Below are positions 1 to 24,119 of a stretch of 64,000 bases of DNA, in pieces (positions within the stretch are counted from its first letter, which is position 1; every line of letters starts with the position of its first letter). The translations under genes and the position numbers were made by a program. The notes beneath the pieces were generated by a model. The model was given only the letters and a program-made list of their open reading frames with translations, did not search any database and was not told the origin of the DNA. Source of the DNA: Hemibagrus wyckioides (Eukaryota; Chordata; Actinopteri; Siluriformes; Bagridae); the NCBI RefSeq assembly GCF_019097595.1, contig NC_080715.1, positions 2,638,073-2,702,072 of the forward strand, in the 5' to 3' direction.

Positions 1-1410
1 GACTGCTAGCGGTGATATATTCAAAGAAAAGTTCCAGGCTTGTTTTTTTTCACACAAATGTTTGTATCTTTAAAGTAAACGTTGATCTCAAACCCATTTC
101 TGCTCTCTGAGATGCTCCAAGTGCTTGTTCATCTAAAAAACCAGTAAAATTCTGTGTAAGGTTCTCCAACAGAAAGAAAAACACACGTCTAAAGCACACT
201 GAAAGCCGACAGACTCGTTTTAGATCAGACTCACGACCAGAACATCATTCCATCCTTTACACTGATTGAAAACGTCTCATAAGACCATTTCTGTTCCACT
301 GGTGGACTGGAACATCATCATCATCAGTAGTGCAGGAACCCTCCATGCCACTGAAAAACCCTTCTGCTGTTTAATTCTCTGAACGCTCTCAGCTCTGGTG
401 CATGTTGCTGATCTCCTGAAGCAGTAGAACTCATGAGCTCTGCTTATAATCTCAGAGATAAACACAGTTGAACTGGAGGAAGGTTTCTTTCCCCTTACAT
501 CATCCTAAGCTCTGGAATAATGTTGGAGAGAACATGAAGAACGCAGGCTAGTGCTCCAGAGATATATCTTCTTACATCATCCTGTGTAGTTTTATTGTAA
601 TCGTAATCTTTTTTCCTCAGGTCTTTTATTTTTAAGTAAAAAATGAAGGTCATAAAGGTCATGTTTACTGTAACAAACACATTCATAACAGGTTATAATG
701 CATTATACTATGTGCTACGAGCACTAATTCCTGCACAATACAATGATAAACATCATAAACAATGCTAGATATATATTATACCTAAAATTACTGTTAAAAT
801 ATAGATTTTGACTGACAGACAGACAGACAGACAGACAGATTCTTTGTTAAATATATATTATAAATAAAATCTAGAGAATATATCAATAAATACCTGGTTT
901 TATTTTATTTTATTTTATTTTATTTTATTTTATTTTATTTTATTTTACACACCCTGTGTTTGCTTGATCCTGGTTCCTGCAATTGATTACAAACTTCACA
1001 GAATATTTCTTTAAAATCCTGAAATAAGTTTTTGTAAGAAGTGAATGTATTATTATATAAAGAGTCACACCGTCCTGGTGAGAATAAAGCACTCAGGCTC
1101 GTCCTGGAACGTTTAACATGCAGAATGTCCAGAACCTCGGCTTCAGGAACTTCAGCCCTCACGTTTTTAATCAGGATTTAAACCCAAAGACTGAGATGTC
1201 TGATTGTCTTGTCTGAAAGATTCATCCAAATCGTCACCTCAGGAAATACAGAAAATCAGAAAAACTCATGAATCCAGAGAAGTTGTTAATGTACTGAATG
1301 TTTAATCTTCATAAAGGGGTGCCAATACTTTTGGGAGCGATCATATTCAGATGATCCGTACTGTACATCAGTCTGGTTTCCTGTAAGACGTGTGAATGTT
1401 TGTGCTGTAG
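1..1410. other. Non-coding, probably a thsd7b intron
   Basis: This AT-rich stretch lies upstream of the first recognisable thsd7b exon. It holds a short GACA run near 811-838 and a (TTTTA)n microsatellite at about 897-946. A short piece near 1315-1345 resembles the end of a Tc1-like element (gccaatacttttggg). I see no exon in it. Short open frames here have no family resemblance. Confidence 0.6.
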
Positions 1411-14258
<12,848 letters not shown>

Positions 14259-15649
14259 CAGAGCTTTCAGAACCCCAGGAGCTCACCCTGGACCACGGGG
14301 GGGGGTCTCGGATCGGGAAATCTTCGCTAGAGAATGGAGGGGAATTTCAAGCAAAGTGTGTTTTCATAACCTTTAGTTTTGACATTGGACCAGAACGAGC
14401 AGGCATCTCGGTAACACTGAGGGGAAAAAAGACGAGTAAAAATTGAAGAACTTCAGTCTCTATTCGCACAAAAGAACCAACCGTAACTGAGTGATGAGGA
14501 AACAAACAAGAAACTCCTACACTACTATGCACTATATTAGTGCTTTCCTCAATTATTATTTTTGCAAACTGGTTTTTAGTGGGTTTTATTTATTTATTTA
14601 TTTTCATTGTGATGCAGCTGGAGTTTTCATCATGTGATGTATATGAATGTGTACACGCAGGCCTGATCTTCATCTTCTACTAAAACCAAAAGAGATTGTT
14701 GCATCAGCCCAAGTTCTGACCTTTGACCCTTAGACCCTGTAGCTTGTATCCTTTAGCACCAGCAGTCGATCCTCTTCACACGTTTAGCTTCTTCATCGTT
14801 TTTTCCCACCAGATTGCGGATCATTTTCGGCAGATTTGAGCAGGATGTGTTGTTTTCTCATTCCTGTGATAAACAGGGAGTGGAACGAGACCCGAGAGCC
14901 ACGTGTTCGGTAGCTGTAGATCATCAACCAGGTGCTTTTTTTCGTCCACTTTCTGTTTTCAGATTGCAAGAGCAAAAAATTAAACAAAACAAAACATGGA
15001 GGACAAAAAAATTCAGGTGAAAATGAATCTCATGTATATTTCCAGCTAATTGAAAATGTTTCATTGACATTGTTGGAACTAGCGATAACAATCTAGCGTG
15101 TGTTTTTTTTAGCACACAGAACGACGGCATACAAATTTATAAGTTAAAATCACAAGCCGCTGAAACTGACTTGATTTTCTGTCTGTAAAGTTACAGCAAA
15201 GACAGACAGATTCCTCATCACCAGAGTTACGCTAATCTTTCATTCATCTGCGTTACTGATCATAATGAATGTAATCCCCAGAGCAGGCTGGATGCTAACG
15301 ATGACTGAAGAGCAGCGGCTTTATAGAGCGGATTAAAATGGATAGGAACACAATGCCGAGTGTGTATGCGAGCACACGGCTGACAGACTGAGCAGATTTT
15401 CCTCGCTGGTCTTTGTATGAGGTCTATTGGGTAGAAACAGTTAGACTGATTTCCTCTGATATGTGTATGTTTATAAAAACCATAACATCAGACCAACCTG
15501 ATGACCAGGTCCAGGGTTCTGCATGGGACCTTTAAAGAAGCAGCATTCACATCCAGGTGAATAGTTTAGAGCTTTCAGGTTCTCAAACTCTTCATCTTCT
15601 GGGAACAGTCCAAAAAAAAAAAAACCCTGCAATAGACACTGTATGTGTG

Positions 15650-15684
<35 letters not shown>

Positions 15685-17727
15685 GTGTTTGTGTGTATGT
15701 GTGTGTGTGTGTGTGTGTGTCCTGGTTTGCTAGGAGTGCAGGAACACTTGACAGAGTCTGACAGAAACCAGAGGAAATCTACATTCTGGGGCATAACAAA
15801 TGGGCCACAGTTCTTCATCCTGCAGGTTGTTGGAGGTTCTCTGATGTCTGTGTGTAACATTTCTGCCTGTAATTTTACTCCAAAGACATTATTATATACT
15901 GAACAGGAAAAGCTGCTCTGTGTCCACTTGTTTCTCTGGTTTTTACTCGTGTTAACGTTTTATACGTTCGTTTTGCGTTTTATTTGTAACTCCGTCGGAT
16001 TTAAAAGTGAGATAAAGATGTTTAAGCAGCTGGTTTTAAATCAATTATAAGTTTTAAAGACAGTGAAGCATGAAGTCATCACCGTCAGCTACAGGAGCAG
16101 ACACTCGTTTATCCCTGATGCTCTGTTTCATCGTCTCACATCTTCTGCTTATTCTCACCACATTTTCACCTCAGACAGGTGGAGAAAGAATTTCTTTTTC
16201 TTTATTTCTTTTTTTTCCAGTCAGCTGGTTCTGAGATACGAACACAATTTACTAAACTTCAGGTTGATTGAAATTAAAACAAAGTTCAGGTTTGTTCTGC
16301 TTTATGAACCGCTCTGCCTCAGAGAGAAGAATGTATTAGATTTACTGCTAGTTTTTCCGACCTCAGATTCAGCTTTTATTTAACTTAAATCTTTATTTGT
16401 GTTTTGCATTAACTTTGAAATTTTACGTGAAATACAGTCTACTGTTAACGTTTCGTATCGGCGGCTGTGTCTCTTTTTAACACTTTTAATTTCCCCTCAG
16501 ATATTTTTACCTAGAGCAGAGATGCCAGAATTTATGGATCACCTGATTGTTGACCTGTCGCCATGCCGACACGGAGATTTTCTTTTATCCTTTAATCTAT
16601 CACTGTTAGCTTTTATTGTTTTGCTATGTAGTTTTCCATCTTTTGATATGTATTTTAAAAGGCTGTATTTGTTTTTGTTTGTTTTTGTTTGTTTGTTTGT
16701 TTGACCAATCATCCGATCAAAAGCAAATGAAATTCTCCCAAAGGAAAGTGGTGTGAAATACACTTTAGCTTCATCTAGATAAACTTTGACCTATAAATTC
16801 ATTGTTCCGGTGTAAACAGTGGAGACGTGTTACTCGGTATTAACACAACAAACCAATTACCTAGCTAATGCTAATGCTAATCCTCTGCAAACAATGAGAA
16901 GTAGCTAGCATGTGATCTAAAAACTCTTTTCAGTAATGTCTGATGGAACAACGTGAGTGAAGATGCTGGACGCTAGCAGTGAAACCATGGCAACAAGCGA
17001 TTGGCTCAAATCCGAATCTCGTACCGATTGGTGGATCAGATAGCGATTGAGTCGCTAAGACATGGCGGAAATCTCCACCGAATCTTAAAGGTAAAGGTGT
17101 CTAATGTTGTGGTTATTTTCCTGTAACATCCTGAAGTGTTTTATTTCTCTTAGCAACCTGCCAATTAAACAAAGACTCCTTATTATTTTTATCCATTTCT
17201 AGTAACATTTAGTGTGAATTAGCTCCTGGTCTCACTCACGTCACTTCACGCCGCTGTGAAGAGTTTAAAATTTTCCTCTGACACTGGAGACTCCTTCCGT
17301 TCATGTTAAATAAACATCTCCTTACAACATGCCGATTTAATCCGTTTACGTGGAGCATCGTCGAACACATCCCTGTGAATGAGCTGTTGCTATAGAAACC
17401 ATCACGTATCATAGCGATCATGTTAAAATGAACCTGTGTTGTTGTTAGAGAGAACGAGTCAGCACCTGACTACCGGTTATTAATGGACTGGAGGTCACAC
17501 GCTAGCAGGTAATCTTTCTCGCTAATGTATGATGACGTGCTAGCTTCCAAGAAATGCTCATTTTTAAGAATTAGCATATATTTTATTACATTTCCCATTC
17601 CAACACCTTTCATTTTCCATTTTCCAACATACAGCATAATATATTACACATTTAAATCACCATCAAATCTTAATAAAGCAAATATTTATTTATTTATTTA
17701 TTTATTCTTGTTTGTTTTCTTCTTTTG

Positions 17728-17758
<31 letters not shown>

Positions 17759-18060
17759 TTATTATTATTATTATTATTATTGTTATTTTATTCTAATTTT
17801 ATTTTTTGTACTCTCCTTATAATTCTATATAACTTAACTTAAAATATATTTGTGATTATTATGATTATTATGCATTAATTCATAAATACTACATTTCATA
17901 AACATTTACATTTTTTAAAATTTAAAAAAAAAAAATTTTTTCCAACAGAGTGTCCGTTTCTCTCTGTTCATAAACATTATGTTAACCATTGTAGGAAGAG
18001 GATGTGGTGATGAGCAGATACCTGAACACATACCACGTGTTAACCGTATAGTGGAGCGTC
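14259..18060 (+). other. 3' flank of thsd7b, possibly 3' UTR
   Basis: Mostly unique, AT-leaning sequence without recognisable genes. It includes a TG tract at about 15644-15720 and TTC/TTA runs at about 17690-17785. Some may be thsd7b 3' UTR, but no polyadenylation site can be fixed from sequence alone. Confidence 0.4.
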
Positions 18061-18089
18061 TCACGGGATCCTGTTGCAGGTGAACAGTG

Positions 18090-19500
18090 TGGCTGCAGGT
18101 AATCTCGCAGGTGAGGCTGTAGGTGATCTCGCAGGTGAGACTGTAGGTGATCTTGCAGGTGAGGCTGTAGGTGATCTCGCAGGTGAGACTGTAGGTGATC
18201 TTGCAGGTGAGGCTGTAGGTGATCTCGCAGGTGAGGCTGTAGGTGATCTCGCAGGTGAGACTGTAGGTGATCTCGCAGGTGAGGCTGTAGGTGATCTCAC
18301 AGGTGAGACTGTAGGTGATCTCGCAGGTGAGACTGTAGGTGATCTCGCAGGTGAGGCTGTAGGTGATCTCACAGGTGAGACTGTAGGTGATCTCACAGGT
18401 GAGACTGTAGGTGATCTTGCAGGTGAGACTGTAGGTGATCTCGCAGGTGAGACTGTAGGTGATCTTCCAGGTGAGACTGCAGATGATCTCGCAGGTGAGG
18501 CTATAGGTGATCTCGCAGATGAGGCTGTAGGTGATCTCGCAGGTGAGACTGTAGGTGATCTCACAGGTGAGACTGTAGGTGATCTCGCAGGTGAGACTGT
18601 AGGTGATCTCACAGGTGAGGCTGTAGGTGATCTCGCAGGTGAGACTGTAGGTGATCTCGCAGATGAGGCTGTAGGTGATCTCGCAGGTGAGACTGTAGGT
18701 GATCTTCCAGGTGAGGCTGTAGGTGATCTCGCAGGTGAGGCTGTAGGTGATCTCACAGGTGAGACTGTAGGTGATCTTCCAGGTGAGGCTGTAGGTGATC
18801 TCACAGGTGAGGCTGTAGGTGATCTCGCAGGTGAGGCTGTAGGTGATCTCGCAGGTGAGGCTGTAGGTGATCTCACAGGTGAGGCTGTAGGTGATCTCGC
18901 AGGTGAGGCTGTAGGTGATCTCGCAGGTGAGGCTGTAGGTGATCTCGCAGGTGAGACTGTAGGTGATCTCGCAGGTGAGGCTGTAGGTGATCTCGCAGGT
19001 GAGACTGTAGGTGATCTCACAGGTGAGACTGTAGGTGATCTCGCAGGTGAGACTGTAGGTGATCTCGCAGGTGAGGCTGTAGGTGATCTCGCAGGTGAGG
19101 CTGTAGGTGATCTCGCAGGTGAGGCTGTAGGTGATCTCGCAGGTGAGACTGTAGGTGATCTCGCAGGTGAGGCTGTAGGTGATCTCGCAGGTGAGACTGT
19201 AGGTGATCTCGCAGGTGAGGCTGTAGGTGATCTCGCAGGTGAGACTGTAGGTGATCTCGCAGGTGAGGCTGTAGGTGATCTCGCAGGTGAGGCTGTAGGT
19301 GATCTCGCAGGTGAGACTGTAGGTGATCTCACAGGTGAGGCTGTAGGTGATCTCGCAGGTGAGACTCTAGGTGATCTCACAGGTGAGGCTGTAGGTGATC
19401 TCGCAGGTGAGGCTGTAGGTGATCTCGCAGGTGAGACTCTAGGTGATCTCACAGGTGAGGCTGTAGGTGATCTCGCAGGTGAGACTGCAGGTGATTTTGC
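18090..19500. repeat. 24-bp minisatellite array (about 58-60 copies)
   Basis: The unit is close to AGGTGATCTCGCAGGTGAGG plus CTGT. Most variation is at a few sites: GCTGT or ACTGT, and CTCG, CTCA or CTTG before CAGGTGAG. Being 24 bases long, the array stays open in one frame on each strand for 482 codons (Gly-Asp-Leu-Ala repeats on +, Ser-Pro-Ala-Arg repeats on -). I do not regard either as a gene. Degenerate copies trail to about 19600. Confidence 0.95.
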
Positions 19501-19609
19501 AGGCTGCAAGGTGAACCCATAGGTGAGACTGCAGGTGATATAAGTGAGACTGTAGGTGAACTTGCTGGTGAGGCTGTAGCTGAACTAGTAGGTGAACAGT
19601 GTGGCTGAA

Positions 19610-20540
19610 GATCTCAGTTCTTTCCACAGTGAAGCGTGAGTCTGAAATGTAGCAGGTTTCATTTTTATACTGTTTCAAAGAACCACACAGAAAACTAACA
19701 GATAAAATACTAAAAATCAATGGTGACACTTACAAAAATACTAGAACTATTTCAGGCAGCATGACCTCGAGCGTGTAGGATCATTCCACTTCCTCTGACT
19801 CGAGTCCCACTCCGAGGAAAGTCCCGGTGAACATCAGCATGGTTTATTTGAGGATTTGTATGAAATCAAAGCAAATCCATCCACCTCCTTCTTAGAATTT
19901 TGCCTGTCTCTAATTTATTTTTATTATTAATATTATTCAAACGCAAACACTCCACCAATGAAAGCCCGCTGTCTTAAACATTTCATTCATTTAGTTTCCA
20001 GATGGTGGAGTCGAGGGGGTGGAGTCAAGAATACAAGCCACACCCCCTGGCCTTCCTGTCACTGAAAGTACCTCAGAAATCTGTACAGCCTTTAATCAAT
20101 GTGAGGACATGTCCCTGTGGATTTGAGCCCAGCTGATTTAATATATCTGGCGATATATATACACATATACATATACACTTATAAATATATATATTTTGGC
20201 ACCCTGTGAGTTGTAAAGTATGCATGCTTGATTTAGTTTTGGTCTGATGTCATGAATTATTCCGAAAGTGGCCTTGCACTTCTCATAGCTTCCGTCTTTT
20301 ATTTTCATCTGTTTTTTTTGTTGTTTTTTTTATCCGAAGTGTCTCTGGGTGTGAGTCTCTGCAGACTCCACACTCTTCTGTCCACTGACCTGATGAATGA
20401 AGTTGTTTACACGGCCTTTCACCTGTAGTGTTAAATATCTTCTACACAGAAACCGACAGACTGCCTGAAGTTTTGGGGTTTTTTTAATTGTTCTTTCTGT
20501 TCCAACTGTGTGTACTTGAAGAGTTGAATGAAAATGCTAA
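19610..20540. other. Unique non-coding sequence
   Basis: No coding or repeat signature. It ends with a candidate polyadenylation hexamer at 20539-20544. Confidence 0.4.
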
Positions 20541-20544
20541 TAAA
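20539..20544 (+). terminator. Candidate polyadenylation signal AATAAA
   Basis: A canonical AATAAA lies about 6.3 kb after the thsd7b stop, in an AT-rich unique stretch followed by a GT-rich segment (gtgggtgtggtc). It could end a long thsd7b 3' UTR, but hexamers of this kind occur by chance, so this is only a candidate. Confidence 0.2.
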
Positions 20545-20654
20545 TTGTGATACTCGGTGACAAAGAGTGGGTGTGGTCATTACTCCGATAAATAATAATT
20601 AGATAAGAGTACTAGAAGGTGACTTTAACATGCGTTTTGAAGATGGTGTCAATA

Positions 20655-20860
20655 TTTTTCACAAGTTAGTTGTCTCAAAGCAGCTTTACAGAAACATGAT
20701 AAAGTTATTATTTATCTCTAACATTTATCCCTAATAAGAAGCCTGAGGTGACGGTGGTGAGGAAAATCTCTCTGAGATGATCTGAGGAAGAAACCTGGAG
20801 AGGAACCAGGCTCAGGAGGGAACCTCATCTTCATCTGGACAGGAAATGACGTAACTGTAA
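20655..20860 (+). repeat. Interspersed teleost repeat
   Basis: The words tgtctcaaagcagctttaca, tgaggtgacggtggtgagga and aggaagaaacctggagagga are ones I recognise from a repeat found many times in fish genomes. Class and ends cannot be settled here. Confidence 0.5.
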
Positions 20861-21256
20861 ATAATCTCCTTTCTACAACAGTTTATATTCACATGGAATT
20901 GTGCAAACAAGAGCTCCTGAGGAACTAATAGGTCACTCGGCAGCGAACTCAAAGACACCATTAGCCGGCTTCTCTTTAACTTAAAGGATGATTTGGATTC
21001 AGCAAAAATTATTCGTTTTTCCTGAAGCCCAAGCTCCTGATAAGACTGCCTTTTATTTTTATATGTTTTCAATATAGCATGTTCTGTTTGATTACAATAA
21101 CATCCCAGGTGTTTGTAAATCAGTCTAGCGCAGTTTGATCCTAGCGGAGTTTGAGTCTAGCGGATGTGTTCACAGTTTGTTGTTAGGGAAGAATCCTAGC
21201 GCAGCGCTCACGCCATCTAGCTGCACATACTGGTATTCAGGACAGAATCAGCGAGC

Positions 21257-21508
21257 ATGCAGTCAGACAGCAGCAGTACAGCGGAGGAGATTTTCTCGCG
21301 GAATCCTCTGGAGTGCTGCTCTCGCTGTACGTGGCGTCTCTTTTTGATAGCGTGCATCCTGTTTGACGGCATGTGCCATGTGTTAGAGCAGCTTGGACCT
21401 CTGATGTCCAATAAATCCCATGGAGGAAGCTCCAGATTGTCTGGCACGACGTCTACACCATCATCTGGCCAAGCTGGCAGCGACAACGCTCCGCTGATTC
21501 GATTGTAG
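21257..21508 (+). CDS. Unrecognised 83-codon open frame with one hydrophobic segment
   Basis: The frame starts MQSDSSSTAEEIF, has a Cys-rich and hydrophobic middle (CCSRCTWRLFLIACILFDG), a Ser/Gly/Thr-rich stretch and ends SDNAPLIRL. I do not recognise a family. The opposite strand is also open (21217-21486), which weakens the case. It could be a small membrane protein, the last exon of an unseen gene, or chance. Just upstream (21123-21165) are three near-copies of a ctagcg-agtttga word. The Tc1 element begins 180 bases downstream. Confidence 0.2.
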   Translation: MQSDSSSTAEEIFSRNPLECCSRCTWRLFLIACILFDGMCHVLEQLGPLMSNKSHGGSSRLSGTTSTPSSGQAGSDNAPLIRL

Positions 21509-21690
21509 AAAATGTTCTGATATGTACTGATTTAAATCCAATCTCTCTTCTTAACTGCATCAACACTGATGAGTCCGAGGTCTGAGGAGCAGCATGTCTG
21601 CCAATGGAGGAAAATAAATATAGGAAATCTTCTGGAAGATTCTGTACAGAAGAAATGATCAGTGCAATGGGACAATTCTTTAGAAATCTA

Positions 21691-22938
21691 CACTATATTG
21701 CCAAAAGTATTCGCTCACCCATCCAAATAATCAGAATCAGGTGTTCTAATCACTTCCATGGCCACAGGTGTATAAAATCAAGCACCTAGGCATGCAGACT
21801 GTTTTTACAAACATTTGTGAAAGAATGGGTCGCTCTCAGGAGCTCAGTGAATTCCAGCGTGGAACTGTGATAGGATGCCACCTGTGCAACAAATCCAGTC
21901 ATGAAATTTCCTCGCTCCTAAATATTCCACAGTCAACTGTCAGCTGTATTATAAGAACGTGGAAGTGTTTGGGAACGACAGCAACTCAGCCACGAAGTGG
22001 TAGGCCACGTAAACTGACGGAGCGGGGTCAGCGGATGCTGAGGCACATAGTGTGAAGAGGTCGCCAACTTTCTGCAGAGTCAATCGCTACAGACCTCCAA
22101 ACTTCATGTGGCCTTCAGATTAGCTCAAGAACAGTGCGCAGAGAGCTTCATGGAATGGGTTTCCATGGGCGAGCAGCTGCATCCAAGCCATACATCACCA
22201 AGTGCAATGCAAAGCGTCGGATGCAGTGGTGTAAAGCACGCCGCCACTGGACTCTAGAGCAGTGGAGACGTGTTCTCTGGAGTGACGAATCACGCTTCTC
22301 CATCTGGCAATCTGATGGACGAGTCTGGGTTTGGCGGTTGCCAGGAGAACGGTACTTGTCTGACTGCATTGTGTCAAGTGTAAAGTTTGGTGGAGGGGGG
22401 ATTATGGTGTGGGGTTGTTTTTCAGGAGCTGGGCTTGGCCCCTTAGTTCCAGTGAAAGGAACTCTGAATGCTTCAGCATACCAAGACATTTTGGACAATT
22501 CCATGCTCCCAACTTTGTGGGAACAGTTTGGAGCTGGCCCCTTCCTCTTCCAACATGACTGTGCACCAGTGACCAAAGCAAGGTCCATAAAGACATGGAT
22601 GACAGAGTCTGGTGTGGAGGAACTTGACTGGCCTGCACAGAGTCCTGACCTCAACCCGATAGAACACCTTTGGGATGAATTAGAGTGGAGACTGAGAGCC
22701 AGGCCTTCTTGTCCAACATCAGTGTGTGACCTCACAAATGCAATTCTGGAAGAATGGTCAAAAATTCCCATAAACACACTCCTAAACCTTGTGGACAGCC
22801 TTCCCAGAAGAGTTGAAGGTGTTATAGCTGCAAAGGGTGGACCGACGTCATATTGAACCCTATGGATTAGGAATGGGATGTCACTTAAGTTCATATGCGA
22901 GTCAAGGCAGGTGAGCAAATACTTTTGGCAATATAGTG
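21691..22938 (+). mobile_element. Tc1-like DNA transposon, copy A, full length
   Basis: Inverted ends cactatattgccaaaagtat at the left and the complementary atacttttggcaatatagtg at the right are flanked by TA on both sides (21689-21690 and 22939-22940). This is the Tc1/mariner insertion signature. The 1248-base element carries one transposase gene on + that is broken by a stop. It is oriented opposite to copy B at 24120-25343. Confidence 0.95.
21825..22856 (+). pseudogene. Tc1-like transposase, one in-frame stop
   Basis: Read from the [13 protein letters not shown] start, the frame has an N-terminal paired-like helix-turn-helix ([13 protein letters not shown], then SQSTVSC-like words) and the [11 protein letters not shown] hook. 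A TGA at 22053-22055 stands where copy B has CGA (Arg), a CpG-type transition. After it the frame stays open to TAA-free position 22856, with the catalytic DD34E set: [15 protein letters not shown] and [10 protein letters not shown]. It cuts and pastes DNA at TA sites in the nucleus. This copy looks inactive through the one nonsense change. Confidence 0.9.
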
Positions 22939-23001
22939 TATGTAAATACATATATACATAGAGGAGCCCAAAAATGTTTACATACTTCACTATGAAAAGT
23001 A

Positions 23002-24081
23002 CAGTGGAATCTCGGCATACGAATGCCCTCGTTTACAAATTTTTGCCTTAAGAATTGAAATTTTGCAAGAAATTTGCATGGGCATACGAACAAACCGAAT
23101 GCTGGCTAAGTTTCACGTATGTCCGGGAGCCATTCAAAACTTGTTAGCATCAGTGGAAAGCCGACTGAAGCAAGCTTACGAATTTTACAGGGTTTTTTTC
23201 AGTCAGTGAAATCTGTTGTGAAAGAGTCAACCCACGATACCGACGTCGCCTTCGGCATGCTTTCAAAAGTGAATTTTCTTCCAAAGTAATTTTTCTGGTG
23301 TTTTTTTGTTGACAGATTGGTGGCGTGGGCGGTCTGTTCTATTTTTAGCCCAAGCTTGGTGGCACGACTTCCTGTGAGGATCCTTGACATAGAAAGCTTG
23401 GCTTGGGTCAGTTCTATTCCAGTTCCCCAGCCAAGCATTCCATGTCATGGGTCCTCACAGGAAGCACACGCTAAACTGAGCTTCATCAGACCAACCTCTT
23501 TCTGTACAAACTCCTCATCCTCATGTGTCGAAAGCACATACAGTACAGTGGAACTTCAGCATAGGAATTTAATACGTTCTTGAGGTGAAAATTTGTATTG
23601 AAACGAATTTTCCTATAAGAAATAATGTAAATACAGATAATCCATTCCAGCTCCCAAAAAAATGACCAATATTCCCAATACGAAGCATAAACTTTATGGC
23701 TGCTTACATAGAACTGACCCAAGCCAAGCTTTCTATGTCAAGGATCCTCACAGGAAGTCGTGCCACCAAGCTTGGACTAAAAATAGAACAGACCACCCAC
23801 GCCCCCAATCTGTCAACAAAAAAACACCCCAAAAGTCACCTAGCTTTTGAACGCATGCGGAAGGCGACGTCAGGATCGTGGGTTCACTCTTTCACAACAG
23901 CTTTCACTGAATGAAAACAAATTCATAAACTTGCTTTGGTTGGTTTCGCTTGGCTTTCCATTGATGCAAGTTTTGAACGCCTCTCAGATGTACGCGGAGC
24001 TTAGGCAGCATTCGTTCTGTTTGGTTCGTTCATATGACGAGGCAAATTTCTTCATAAAGGAGGTATGCCAAGGTTCCATTG
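23002..24081. mobile_element. Foldback element with pogo/Tigger-like ends
   Basis: The left end (cagtggaatctcggcatacg) follows a TA and has an imperfect complement at the right end (ggtatgccaaggttccattg, ending 24081). The arms 23207-23418 and 23705-23912 are close to reverse complements of each other, and similarity extends weaker outward. In the centre, at 23548, a second end-like word (cagtggaacttcagcatagg) occurs. The TIR resembles pogo/Tigger-type non-autonomous elements. No transposase is present. It may be two head-to-head copies that fused. Confidence 0.6.
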
Positions 24082-24119
24082 ACATCACTAGAGGAAACAT
24101 AATACTACAATAAAATATA

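Noticed and set aside
18061..19509. Serine/proline/arginine-rich minus-strand protein resembling an SR-type repeat protein
   Set aside because: The 24-base period explains the open frame; the opposite strand is equally open and no gene context exists.
22148..22990. 280-codon minus-strand frame inside Tc1 copy A
   Set aside because: It is the antisense shadow of the transposase gene, which has the conserved motifs on the + strand.
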